A DNA stretch of 64,000 nucleotides from JASSUD01 sp031963415 (GTDB lineage Bacteria; Pseudomonadota; Gammaproteobacteria; Burkholderiales; Burkholderiaceae), in assembly GCA_031963415.1 (NCBI GenBank), contig JASSUI010000002.1:1-64000 (forward strand), written 5' to 3'. Under the pieces are notes generated by a model that saw only the letters and a list, made by a program, of their open reading frames with translations, ran no database searches and was not told where the DNA came from. A program made the position numbers and the translations under genes. Of this stretch, positions 1 through 8,964 are shown piece after piece (position 1 is the first letter of the stretch; every line of letters starts with the position of its first letter).

Positions 1-2357
1 AGTTCAATACACTGGATATCACGCATGATCCGGCGATATTGGATTTTTTATCGGAAAGGGTGCGGCAAGACGACTCGTTTAAAGCAAGACTGCGGCAGGT
101 CATCGATCGCACGAAGATGCAGGCTGAATTTGCCCAGGCAGGAGCCAATGCGATCACGGTGTTAGTCAGAGCGGGAGTGCAGTTTAATAGCCAGGATTTA
201 ACAGATATCAAGATTCCAGGTGCTGATCTGAGTTTTGGGGTATTTGATACGGCACAGTTGCAAGGGGCGGATTTAAGGCGAGTGAACTTGCCAGGAGCTT
301 GGTTGCGTGGGGCAGATTTACGTGGTGCGCAGATGGAAGGGGTGCAGTTTGGAGAGTTACCGAGCTTGCAGTTAGAAGGCAGGGTTAATGCCTGTTGCTA
401 CTCGCCCGATGGGCACTACTTGGTGGTGGCAACATACAAGCTTGCGCTGTATAAGGTCGAGACGTTAGCGCATGTGCACACGTTCGTAGGGCATACCAAT
501 AAGGTGACGAGCGTGGTGTTTTCCCGCGATGGCCAAACGCTGGTTTCGGGGAGTTGGGACGGTACGGTCCGGCTGTGGTCGGTGGCAGAGAAAAAGGCCC
601 TGTACACGTTCGAAGGGCATACCGACTGGGTGAATAGCGTGGCATTTTCAGGTGATGGACAAACGCTGGCCTCGGGCAGTAGTGACAAGACGGTGCGGCT
701 GTGGTCGATCGCCGAGAAAAAGTGGCTATACACCTTGGAAGGACATCCCTCCCTTGTGACAAGCGTGGTGTTTTCGCCCGATGGACAAACGCTGGCTTCA
801 GGCAGTGAGGACAAGACGGTGCGGCTGTGGTCGATCACCGAGAAAAAGTGGCTATACACCTTGGAAGGACATCCCTCCCTTGTGACAAGCGTGGTGTTTT
901 CGCCCGATGGACAAACGCTGGCTTCAGGCAGTGAGGACAAGACGGTGCGGCTGTGGTCGATCACCGAGAAAAAGTGGCTATACACCTTGGAAGGACATAC
1001 CTCCCTTGTAACTAACGTGGTGTTTTCGCCCGATGGACAAACGCTGGCTTCAGGCAGTAGTGACAAGACGGTGCGGCTGTGGTCGATCGCCGAGAAAAAG
1101 CCGCTACACACCTTGGAAGGGCATACTGACCGGGTGACAAGCGTAATGTTTTCGCCCGATAGGCAAACGCTGGCTTCAGGCAGTAGTGACAAGACGGTGC
1201 GACTGTGGTCGATTACCGAGAAAAAGCCGCTACACACCTTGGAAGGGCATACCAACGATGTGAGGAGCGTAGTGTTTTCGCCTGACGGGCAAACGCTGGC
1301 TTCAGGCAGTTGGGACAAGACGGTGCAGCTGTGGTCGATCATCGAGAAAAAGCCGCTACACACCTTCGACGGGCATACCTCCTATGTGACAAGCATGGTG
1401 TTTTCGCCCGATGGGCAAACGCTGGCTTCAGGCAGTTGGGACAAGACGGTGCAGCTGTGGTCGATCATCGAGAAAAAGCCGCTACACACCTTCGACGGAC
1501 ATACCTCCTATGTGACAAGCATGGTGTTTTCGCCCGATGGGCAAACGCTGGCTTCAGGCAGTGATGATAATACGGTGCGACTGTGGTCGATTACCGAGAA
1601 AAAGCCGCTACACACCTTCGACGGGCATACTTCCTATGTGCAGAGCGTGGTGTTTTCATCTGATGGGCAAACGCTTGCTTCAGGCAGTAGTGACAAGATG
1701 GTGCGGCTGTGGTCGATCGCTGAGAAAAAGTCGCTACATACCTTGAAAGAGCATACTGACCGGGTGACAAGTGTAATGTTTTCGCCCGATGGGCAAACGC
1801 TGGCTTCAGGCAGTTGGGATAAGACGGTGCGGCTGTGGTCAATCGCCGAGAAAAAGCCGCTACATACCTTGGAAGGGCATACCCATTGGGTGAATAGTGT
1901 GGTGTTTTCGCGCGATGGGCAAACGCTAGCTTCAGGCAGTAGGGACAATACGGTGCGGCTGTGGTCGATCGACTCAGGTAAATGCTTGGCCGTGATTCGA
2001 GGGTTTAATGGAAAGGTTAATTCTGTTGACTGGTATACAAGCGATGAAGTGGAGTGGCTGGCGACGGGAAGTGCTGACAAAGCCGTGCGCCTGTGGCAGC
2101 TCCACCGGGAGGGCGAAACGTATCGCGTCACGCTAAACTGGACCTCCATGCAAACAACATTGACAGCGTTTGATACGTGCATCCAGGATGTTATTGGACT
2201 TAGCACGAAGAATGCGCAGTTACTTAAGCAACGCGGGGCAACGGGAGAACCAAGCGAGGCCGGAGCCACCACCGCTTTTGCTGACAGAAAAAGGAAGAGC
2301 TCCGACAGCATCACTGCCTTCAGCCAGCCTAAGCTTCAATTTCTTGAAAACCTCTAA
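1..2357 (+). CDS. Pentapeptide-WD40 repeat protein, 5' end outside window
   Basis: The reading frame is open from base 3 with no stop, so the gene begins upstream of the window. A short helical stretch is followed by pentapeptide-type repeats (ADLRRVNLPGAWLRGADLRG, about residues 60-105 counted from base 39), then 14 WD40 units: one diverged, twelve near-identical 42-residue units, and a diverged last one. Fourteen blades would make two seven-bladed beta-propellers, which are protein-binding scaffolds. The C-terminus carries NAQLLKQRG. The gene at the other end of the window has the same order, also 14 units, with a NACHT-C-terminal-like region in front, so this is probably the tail of a NACHT/STAND protein. 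The ligand is unknown. A 315-residue antisense frame over the repeats is a shadow. Confidence 0.85.
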   Translation, partial: FNTLDITHDPAILDFLSERVRQDDSFKARLRQVIDRTKMQAEFAQAGANAITVLVRAGVQFNSQDLTDIKIPGADLSFGVFDTAQLQGADLRRVNLPGAWLRGADLRGAQMEGVQFGELPSLQLEGRVNACCYSPDGHYLVVATYKLALYKVETLAHVHTFVGHTNKVTSVVFSRDGQTLVSGSWDGTVRLWSVAEKKALYTFEGHTDWVNSVAFSGDGQTLASGSSDKTVRLWSIAEKKWLYTLEGHPSLVTSVVFSPDGQTLASGSEDKTVRLWSITEKKWLYTLEGHPSLVTSVVFSPDGQTLASGSEDKTVRLWSITEKKWLYTLEGHTSLVTNVVFSPDGQTLASGSSDKTVRLWSIAEKKPLHTLEGHTDRVTSVMFSPDRQTLASGSSDKTVRLWSITEKKPLHTLEGHTNDVRSVVFSPDGQTLASGSWDKTVQLWSIIEKKPLHTFDGHTSYVTSMVFSPDGQTLASGSWDKTVQLWSIIEKKPLHTFDGHTSYVTSMVFSPDGQTLASGSDDNTVRLWSITEKKPLHTFDGHTSYVQSVVFSSDGQTLASGSSDKMVRLWSIAEKKSLHTLKEHTDRVTSVMFSPDGQTLASGSWDKTVRLWSIAEKKPLHTLEGHTHWVNSVVFSRDGQTLASGSRDNTVRLWSIDSGKCLAVIRGFNGKVNSVDWYTSDEVEWLATGSADKAVRLWQLHREGETYRVTLNWTSMQTTLTAFDTCIQDVIGLSTKNAQLLKQRGATGEPSEAGATTAFADRKRKSSDSITAFSQPKLQFLENL
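492..2003 (+). repeat. Twelve tandem 126-bp WD40-coding units
   Basis: Twelve in-frame units of exactly 126 bp (42 codons) each encode one WD40 blade, from the first HT-N-KV blade to the one ending in VIRG. The units beginning near 741 and 867 are identical or nearly so over 126 bp, and the one at 993 differs by a few bases. Variation concentrates in the residues after the leading HT. The pattern implies recent unequal crossing-over or gene conversion. Confidence 0.9.
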
Positions 2358-2524
2358 AATGCAGCGTAAGAAAAAATCTATTTTATTTCGGGAAGATTTT
2401 CAAATTCATTTATGTGAGGCTTTGTGTCGCTTCCGACTACTGTCTTTTTTCTGGAAAACTTTATGCCACAAAAAGCCCCTACTGCTATGCCCCGCGAAAG
2501 AGCCGTTACGAAGTAACTCATAAC

Positions 2525-3852
2525 CTACGCATTAACTAATATCGACTCGCTTGTTTCTTTCTTCTCTAAAAGCTTGAGAATTCTTGCTTGAGTTTCCGCC
2601 ATTTCAGTTAATTTTTTATTTGACTCTTCCTGGCCTGTTTTCACAAGCACCTCAAGCTCCGCAACGCGAGTTTTTAGTTCTGCGTTTTCTTCGTTCTTAG
2701 CTTTTAATTCAGCTGCTAGTACTTCTACCGTCTTTGTCTGATTCGCAATTGCCTTATCTACATTTTCCAGAGCTGCGGCTTGCTGTGTTGATATATTGTC
2801 TAATTTAATGGCCTGTTGCATCTGTGCCCGATGCTGATCGGCAATTAGCCCATTTACATTATCAAGGGCCGCATTTTGCTGCATAGACATACGGTGTTGA
2901 TCTGCAAGTAATCCGTTAATCACATCTTTCTCCGTTATTAAGGGATTTTTTTCGCTTAAATCAATTAGGGTCTTTTGAAAAGACTCCCATTTTTTGATCT
3001 CTTGTTTTAGTTGATACTGATGTGTATCAACGCCGATGTTAATAAAAAAACCTGTTAAAAATGCTGGTGTGGCGGTTACAGCAATACCATAACTCGCGCA
3101 AATCGCTAGTATATACCCTGCAAATGTGAGAATACCTGTAACCACCCGCACAGCAAGAGTTTGCTTTTCAGAAAGTTCACGCTCTTTAAGAGAGCCAATA
3201 ATATGACTAACATCTTCTAGTACTGGCTTTAAAGAAGCTAGCCCTTTCTCTACTCGATCTCTTTTATCTAAGTAATCTTGTTTTTTTGAAGAGATACGTT
3301 TTTATCTAACTTCTTATAAATTGATCTATCTTTAAATTCATCATTAATGGAACTTAGAGCGCTCTCCATTTCTTCTAAATTATCTGCCAGATTTGGAGTC
3401 TTAGTACAGAGTTCGCTGAAGCCAGGCAATTTCTCATATTCACGGTCTTTTAAATATGAGCGAAGCTTATCGAAGACAACAAAGACATCTTCTATTTTGT
3501 GCTTTTCCTTGCCAAATACTTTCCCTGTCAAGCTACTAAAGAAGCCGACTACATCAGCCTTAACACTTGTGCTCTCAGTTGAGTCGGTCAAGTTTTCGCC
3601 ATTGGGTGCACTAGGATATGTCTCAAAAGCTACGTCACTCTCATCATAATAAACGTAAGCCGTTTTTTCTGAATCAGAAGATACATTTTTTAATGCTTCT
3701 GTTACTGCATGCTGTAGCTCTTCTTTTGTAAAGATGCTTTTTTTTGCTACAGGAACCCTATCCACATACCCCTTTGGTTGCTCTTTTTCTGAAAAGGCCG
3801 AGGAAACTATGCCTGTTTGCTGAGGTTTAATAGGCATTGCTGATAAAAGCAT
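2525..3852 (-). CDS. Coiled-coil/membrane protein split by a -1 frameshift at A7
   Basis: Two frames, 3852-3268 (194 aa) and 3151-2525 (208 aa, itself open upstream to about 3290), make one gene. Both halves align in order with the intact 478-residue protein at 57761-59197. The shift lies at an A7 run (T7 at 3281-3287 on the plus strand). Read in the first frame it forms the heptamer A AAA AAC, and a -1 slip there joins the halves into about 442 residues with no gap against the paralogue. The N-terminus shares the ETYPSAPNGE and VVGFF motifs. The middle has one or two hydrophobic segments, and the C-terminus is a long Gln/Lys/Glu-rich coiled coil. AGAGAGGGG before the ATG is a good ribosome site. 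Function is unknown. It could be a decayed gene, a sequencing error or programmed frameshifting. Confidence 0.7.
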
Positions 3853-4131
3853 TTTACTGTCCCCTCTCTTCCATAAAAAGCAAGATCAATAAGATTAGTA
3901 AGAATATCTTATTAGGATATGGATTTCTTAAGAAATATCTGTAAGTAAAAAACCTGAAAATATGCCGCCATTACCTCTTATTAAATCCAATAAAATCCTT
4001 AAAAATCAATAGCTTGAATATATTTCGTCAGGGTATTGGCTTAAATAAAGCATCTTACCAATCATACTGCCAGGACTCCTCAATCCTGGCTTTTCGGAGC
4101 AAGTGCGAAGAAGTAGCTTTTACCAATGACA

Positions 4132-5243
4132 CTAGACTAAAAGTTTCTTCCAACCGTGCACGTAAGCCGCGAGGCGGGACTTTACACTTCTACCTGATGA
4201 TGTTTCAGTAGAGCGTCTGCCACTGGTTTTTCCACTTTCGTTCATGTCAACAGATGGCAAAGGAATTTGGTCTATAGGTTTTAAAGCGCCTTTAATTGCT
4301 TTCTCAACAAGAGGGGCGGCTTGTCCAAATGGACAGGTACCTGTGTGGCGGCCGCTAGCGTCAAAAAATGATATGAATTGCTCATCAAATTCTACAAATT
4401 GTCCTGAATCCAAGCAGAATTTCCTACCAGCTAAGCTTGCTTTAGCAAGATCAAGCTGGCGTTTTTCCTCAGCTGCATGTTGTTTTTCCATTTGTTCTTC
4501 TTCTCGCATAGCTCTTACATACGCAAAGTCATTTTCTTGGGTAATTAACTTATTTAAGTATGCAAATAAACCGCGTCCACTAATTTTGCGTAGAGCATGC
4601 AAGCAAACCGCCACAATGTCGGACAATCGTTTGCCCTTCTCTCTAGCTAACCTCATAAGTTTAAACAGTGCTCCGATACCGAGATTGTTGTCTTCTACAA
4701 GCCAGGCTAAATCTTGAGGCACTTTTTTTCCTTGAATCTCTTTAAAAGAATTTCGCTCGGACTGTTTCTTTAAAGACTGTAAGGTATCTCTGTTCTTGTC
4801 TTGCATCTGTGCAAGGTCATCTTTTTTATTAGAGCTCGATGCGTTGTTCGCTTTCTCTTTCAATTTTTCTTCACGTTTTTCTAGATATTCTGTTATTCCA
4901 ATTAATTTTAATGCAATTGAAGTAATTTTAATCCTTCCAATAGATTTGAAATTTGAAGATATTATTTTTTGTGGCTCCCTTTCAATTAAATTTTCTTTTT
5001 CTAATTTAGAAAGAGCACGATAGACAGTAGCCTCATTTATTTCTAATAATTTTGAAATAAATGCCTTTGTCATAAAGGTAGTTTGATTTATGTTTTCTAT
5101 CTTCAGCCCAAATCGAACTAAAGTTGCAAAAACTTTTTGGTAGTTGGATGTAAATTTGAAAAGAATTTATCTTCGTAAATTCTGACAATTGAATTTGCAA
5201 TAGCCCATGGTAAAGCCTGCGTATTTGGAAGTGTAATTTCCAT
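4132..5243 (-). CDS. Winged-helix DNA-binding protein, possible plasmid replication protein, frameshifted near start
   Basis: The 313-residue frame from ATG 5073 opens inside a helix-turn-helix: TKAFISKLLEINEATVYRAL then LEKENLIERE is a winged-helix recognition pattern. The missing start is found upstream. An ATG at 5243 opens a 41-residue frame (MEITLPNTQALPWAIANS onward) that ends at CTT TAG, and a -1 shift around the A5-G-T5 run near 5130-5140 joins it to the longer frame. No clean slippery heptamer is visible there. The middle is charged, and the C-terminal part contains GQFVEFDEQFISFFDASGRH, a small beta-rich module. Its place beside parS/parB/parA, with an untranslated leader crossed by an antisense RNA candidate, suggests replication initiation or copy control. 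I do not recognise the family, so that role is inference. Confidence 0.5.
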
Positions 5244-5278
5244 CTTCGCCTCAATTAGATTAATTTTGAGAAAAGGCG

Positions 5279-5396
5279 TTGACAGACAATGAATTCATAC
5301 ATACACTTCAATTGTGTATAGAGAGATTTGAAATGTAAGAGATTCAGGTCTGCACACCCACAAAAGCTCAAGCGCCAACTTGAGCTTTTGCTTTTT
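5279..5396 (+). ncRNA. Candidate small antisense RNA with own promoter and terminator
   Basis: A TTGACA box (5279-5284) is followed after 17 bp by TACACT (5302-5307), a good sigma-70 promoter. About 55 bases later comes a perfect 12-bp hairpin followed by CTTTTTC. The predicted transcript is about 80 nt with no reading frame. It runs opposite to the presumed leader of the rep-like gene, whose earliest start is at 5243 on the minus strand, so it would be a counter-transcribed RNA of the kind that controls plasmid copy number. The minus-strand promoter was not identified. Confidence 0.5.
5361..5396 (+). terminator. Intrinsic terminator of the small RNA
   Basis: CAAAAGCTCAAG (5361-5372), a 6-base loop, then CTTGAGCTTTTG (5379-5390) form a perfect 12-bp stem followed by CTTTTTC on the plus strand. 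The minus side lacks a T tract, so it acts mainly in the plus direction. Confidence 0.75.
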
Positions 5397-5456
5397 CTAA
5401 GTCTGTAGTTACGAACTACCCAGTCATATTTGATCTCCTAATTTGATTGCCCATAA

Positions 5457-5484
5457 CAAAAACGCCCCGAAAGGGGCGTTTTGC
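5457..5484. terminator. Bidirectional intrinsic terminator
   Basis: AACGCCCC-GAAA-GGGGCGTT (5461-5480) is a strong GNRA-loop hairpin. It has A residues on its left and TTTTGCTTTG on its right, so it can stop transcription both ways. It lies between the parS cluster, downstream of parB, and the rep/small-RNA region. Confidence 0.75.
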
Positions 5485-5523
5485 TTTGAGCGTTGATTTC
5501 TTAACCTAACTCGGCGGAACCTT

Positions 5524-5880
5524 TGTTTCACCGGTGAAACAAACCTTAGGTAATAGTCTCCGCTAAGGAATTGGGAGATTGTTTCACCGGTGAAACACCA
5601 CCACTTCTGGTAGAAGGGTAGGGTGGCACTTAATAAACAAACAGCGTACCCGCCAATGCTTCCATCATGCCCCGATCTGGCTTCATAGGAATTACGTTTC
5701 ACCGGTGAAACAAGACCTTTATCGCAATCTCTGTTAAAAGATAAAGACATTGTTTCACCGGTGAAACAACGCTGTTTTAGCCAGTGGTGTAGCGCAAACT
5801 TTGATAGATAAGCGAACCTTCGCTTTCTTCTATGATTGAGTGACGTGGCTTTGTGCAAACTGTGTTTCATCGATGAAATA
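5524..5880. repeat. parS: parS-like centromere: five 18-bp palindromes
   Basis: TGTTTCACCGGTGAAACA occurs at 5524-5541, 5580-5597 and 5751-5768. One-mismatch and degenerate copies lie at 5695-5712 and 5863-5880 (the last has TCGA at its centre). The half-sites equal the canonical Spo0J/ParB site (TGTTTCAC and GTGAAACA) with CG inserted between them. Start-to-start distances are 56, 115, 56 and 112 bp, close to multiples of 56. The cluster sits just downstream of parB and is the expected ParB-binding centromere. A minus-strand frame over it is a shadow. Confidence 0.85.
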
Positions 5881-5908
5881 ACCTTTATGTAAATAAAATT
5901 AAAAAATT

Positions 5909-7078
5909 TTAATTCTGTTTAATTTCATTCAGCTTGCTTAAAATTAATAATTTCATTTCTTCTGAATTATTTTTCCCCGCTGTCTCAGCAAGAGCTTCTA
6001 GCACAGTATTTACCACTACCCGAGAATTTTCATCTATGTCTGCTTCAGATTGAATCTTAAATTCAATTTCGCCGCTATCAAATGTGCGAAGTCCGCCAAT
6101 AGCAGTCTCACCCTTTTTAATCGGAATATTTACCTGTGGTTGTTTTCGCTTGTTATATGAACGGCGGTGGTTATGTGTATGAAATTTTTGTTTAACAAGA
6201 GCTTCTAAGCCTCGCCTAGAAATATTATGTGTAACAATTTCATTACATATAATAAGAATATCTTCTTCACTTATGTCTTCGCCAATAATATTGGCTAATT
6301 CACTAGCGATACTGTATGGAAAATTTTCTGGATGATGCGCCATAAATTCCTGAACAGCTGATGGGAATTTATTGTAGGCCATCATTTTAGAAACAGTTCC
6401 TTTATTTTTACCTGTTTCCTTAACAATGGTGTCAAAATCTGCAAGTTTTAGATCGATAAGTGACTGCCAGCGGATAGCTTGATCAACTAGAGAAATAGGC
6501 TCAGTTGCATTTGTGTGCTGTAAGGACTTGCTATAAACTTCCAGAGGGTTCTCCGGATCAATTTCTTTCAATCTAACCCATAAAGTTTTCAACTTTAAAG
6601 ATAAAGCTGCCTGGTATCGTGTCTCTCCGTCGATAATATAGAAAGTGCCTGACTCTTTTGGGTCTTCTGTAACAATAACAGGATTATCTTGCCCGTTTGC
6701 TGCAAGTGACAATGCCACTTCTGAAACACGAACTTTGCTGCGGAATACGCGCGCATTCCAGGGGTGACTTTTTAGGCTTTTTATATCTACTTCAAAGCAT
6801 CCATTCTCCGATGAAGATAGGGCAGGAGAGTGATTTTTAGCAGTGTCTTCCTGAGGATCCTTAGCAGATTGATGTGCTTGAGTGCCTTCTAAAATTTTGC
6901 GCTCTTCAGCATTTTTTATGTCTTCAATTAATTTATCTGCCGGAGCATGCTCTACAGAAGTCCGCGTGGGCGCTGCACCTCTAACTGTTGGAAGTAGGTC
7001 AATTGCGCTCATTAGCTCTTCTCGCTTCTGAGCTATCCCAGTGCTGCGATTGCCAGTAGTACGGTTTTTCATAGCCAT
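5909..7078 (-). CDS. parB: ParB-family partition protein
   Basis: 389 residues. The N-terminal third is variable and charged. The ParB/Spo0J nuclease-like (CTPase) domain begins near residue 95 with FEVDIKSLKSHPWNAR. GETRYQAA near residue 150 is the counterpart of the ParB GERRxxA box that binds CTP. A helix-turn-helix follows (DFDTIVKETGKNKGTVSKMM) and would read the palindromes directly downstream. The C-terminus is a short dimerisation tail. Its start lies 10 bases past the parA stop, so the two form one operon. The protein loads on parS, spreads and stimulates ParA to segregate the replicon. The family call is firm; the replicon being a plasmid is inferred from context. Confidence 0.93.
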   Translation of the reverse strand: MAMKNRTTGNRSTGIAQKREELMSAIDLLPTVRGAAPTRTSVEHAPADKLIEDIKNAEERKILEGTQAHQSAKDPQEDTAKNHSPALSSSENGCFEVDIKSLKSHPWNARVFRSKVRVSEVALSLAANGQDNPVIVTEDPKESGTFYIIDGETRYQAALSLKLKTLWVRLKEIDPENPLEVYSKSLQHTNATEPISLVDQAIRWQSLIDLKLADFDTIVKETGKNKGTVSKMMAYNKFPSAVQEFMAHHPENFPYSIASELANIIGEDISEEDILIICNEIVTHNISRRGLEALVKQKFHTHNHRRSYNKRKQPQVNIPIKKGETAIGGLRTFDSGEIEFKIQSEADIDENSRVVVNTVLEALAETAGKNNSEEMKLLILSKLNEIKQN

Positions 7079-7088
7079 CTATGCTTCC

Positions 7089-8144
7089 TTACACTGTGCT
7101 TTGTGCAGTATGAATATCTCTTGAATTCACGGAATGTTCTGAGAAAAGTCCACTGACTTCTCGTGAAAGCTCTAAGAGTGATTTTGCGGCTGCTGATATA
7201 GGTTCACTTTCAAATAAAGGTAACCGCTTACCTGATTGAAGGCGAACTTGGCGGCCAAATCCGGCATAAGTTGGGATACGTGTTTTGGCTAAATATGAGC
7301 CGTACTTGTTCTCTAATATCTCTAGGTTTTCTCGTACGTGTTTCATCGTAGGGTGAAAACCATTGGCAACTAGCAGTATGGCAGGTGCTACCTTTGTAAG
7401 CTCTTCAATATCTTCTAGATCAGCAAACAATGACTTTAAAGCTAAGAGTGACAAACCATCAAGCATTGCAACCGCAATGATTAGGTTGGCAGGCACCATC
7501 GTATTGAAATTAAGCGTTGTAGAACTGGGATTAGTATCAATGATGATAAATTCGTATTTTTTGAATTCGTCTATATGATTTTTGTAATAGTTTGAAAAGC
7601 GTACGTCCCGAAAGCGATCACTATTCAACTCACGCTCCAGCCTATTCATGCTTAAATCTGCAGGCACAAAGTCTAAATAGGCATTCTCATAAATGGGAAC
7701 AACTACTTCAGATAGGGATGAATTGCCCTCACTTGGACTGATGAGATTCCTAATTGTTTTTCGATTCTCATCTTCTGGCGCTAAACCCAACAAAGTTGTT
7801 GCACTGCTTTGTGGATCTGCGTCAATCAGACATACACGATACCCTTGGGCAGCGAGAGCAACCGCTAAGTTTGTCGATATAGTTGTTTTACCTGTTCCGC
7901 CCTTGCTTGTGTGTACGCAAATTACAGCCGGATTTTGGCGGTTTGCTAATTCTTTAAAATGCTTCTCAAACAATTTTTCACGAGCTAGGCGAATTTCTAT
8001 AGGGCTGTATCGATTGTGATAGGTCTGTTTCTCTTTCTTATCTATTAGCTCTTTCAGTTGGTCAGGTGTAATGGCTGCACCCACTAACTCAATAGCGTGT
8101 TTTGATGTGAATTCTAGGGTTCGTTGATTAAAGTTTTCTGCCAC
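7089..8144 (-). CDS. parA: ParA-family partition ATPase
   Basis: 351 residues. After about 75 residues of N-terminal extension comes the deviant Walker A box KGGTGKTTISTNLAVALA, then LIDADPQSSATTLLG (A' motif) and IIIDTNPSSTTLNF (Walker B region). The extension suggests a type Ia plasmid ParA that may also bind its own promoter, though no HTH is obvious to me. ParA coats the nucleoid and moves ParB-parS complexes by ATP hydrolysis. It is the first gene of the parAB operon. The 90 bases upstream are AT-rich and probably hold the promoter. Confidence 0.93.
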   Translation of the reverse strand: MAENFNQRTLEFTSKHAIELVGAAITPDQLKELIDKKEKQTYHNRYSPIEIRLAREKLFEKHFKELANRQNPAVICVHTSKGGTGKTTISTNLAVALAAQGYRVCLIDADPQSSATTLLGLAPEDENRKTIRNLISPSEGNSSLSEVVVPIYENAYLDFVPADLSMNRLERELNSDRFRDVRFSNYYKNHIDEFKKYEFIIIDTNPSSTTLNFNTMVPANLIIAVAMLDGLSLLALKSLFADLEDIEELTKVAPAILLVANGFHPTMKHVRENLEILENKYGSYLAKTRIPTYAGFGRQVRLQSGKRLPLFESEPISAAAKSLLELSREVSGLFSEHSVNSRDIHTAQSTV

Positions 8145-8236
8145 GATCTGCCAGCCAATAAATAAGAATACTTGTAAAGATAAATTAAAAAGAAAAGATT
8201 AGCAAGATGAGTTTTGATTAATCTTTTGAAAAAAAC

Positions 8237-8479
8237 TTATCTGCGAGATAGAGATATATCTTGTTGGCACCTATTCGTATGTAGTTCTTGCAAGGGCTTA
8301 CTGTTCTTTTGGATCTGTAACCAGGAGCCTGCTGCACACCTTATTGCCTCAATGGTTGACCTTCTACCATCCGCTCCGACTTTGTGATTGAGAGCCGCAT
8401 TTGCCCCTTTTTTGTAGAAAACGATTACAGCTCTTGAAGTTGCGAGGCTTATACTGATTTCCTCCACTTCAGCTTTCAT
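8237..8479 (-). CDS. Small hypothetical protein, doubtful
   Basis: An 80-residue frame from ATG 8479 with no recognised family and no clear ribosome site. It contains ISLATSRAVIVFYKKGAN and a basic C-terminus. It lies upstream of parA on the same strand, beside another decayed stretch, so it may be a remnant. Coding nature is uncertain. Confidence 0.3.
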   Translation of the reverse strand: MKAEVEEISISLATSRAVIVFYKKGANAALNHKVGADGRRSTIEAIRCAAGSWLQIQKNSKPLQELHTNRCQQDISLSRR

Positions 8480-8484
8480 GAAGA

Positions 8485-8820
8485 AATGTCGGATTTATAC
8501 CTTCTTCAAAAAAATTATTGCAGCTTCAAAGGCTGCAATAAACTCACCAGCTCTATTAGCTTCTAAAAGTTCTTTATTGTGTTTGAATATCCCGCGTTTA
8601 CGGCCTAACTCTTTATGCTTTTCTAGAGGAAGTGTTGCATGAGAACTGAATCAACCCTTTGCTCATCGTGGCCTAAAGCTAGGCTCGTAAGCGATAGCTC
8701 TTTTCTTAGCAGAAAAGAAATGGGATGACTATATTTAATAGCCATTAGAGCGCAACGAAAAATTAATTTCAACCTGCCAAATCTTAAAAGCCCGGAAGGG
8801 TATGCAAGATGAGAAAACAT
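8485..8820 (-). pseudogene. Possible decayed small gene upstream of parA
   Basis: A 65-residue frame (8820-8623) ends at CTC TAG. The -1 frame immediately continues as LPLEKHKELGRKRGIFKHNK, then ELLEANRAGEFIAAFEAA, to a stop near 8492, and has no start of its own. The second part looks protein-like, which suggests one gene broken by a single-base change. The family is unknown. Confidence 0.3.
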
Positions 8821-8964
8821 TTTTAAAAATATGAAATAATAAACAGTAAATAATGCTAGGCATGCATCATAAAAATGATGCGTTAATTTTTACAAGAGGG
8901 TAGTCCCATGTCTTTAAAGAATTAAATGAGCTGAAAGTGGTGTCAGTATTTTTTATATCTTTCA

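Noticed and set aside
416..1363. 315-residue antisense frame over the WD40 repeats (and similar ones at 385-762 and 1634-2314)
   Set aside because: They mirror the 126-bp coding repeats on the opposite strand, and the sense frame has the WD40 signature.
5033..5254. 73-residue frame MRRRWKLHFQ before the rep-like gene
   Set aside because: It overlaps in a third frame; the protein-like continuation of the winged helix is the frame from ATG 5243.
5424..5870. 148-residue minus-strand frame over the parS-like cluster
   Set aside because: It runs through five palindromes and a terminator; its repeated FTGE words come from the palindromes themselves.
5524..5880. CRISPR array
   Set aside because: The repeats are 18-bp perfect palindromes with irregular spacing beside parB; there are no cas genes and no spacers of constant length.
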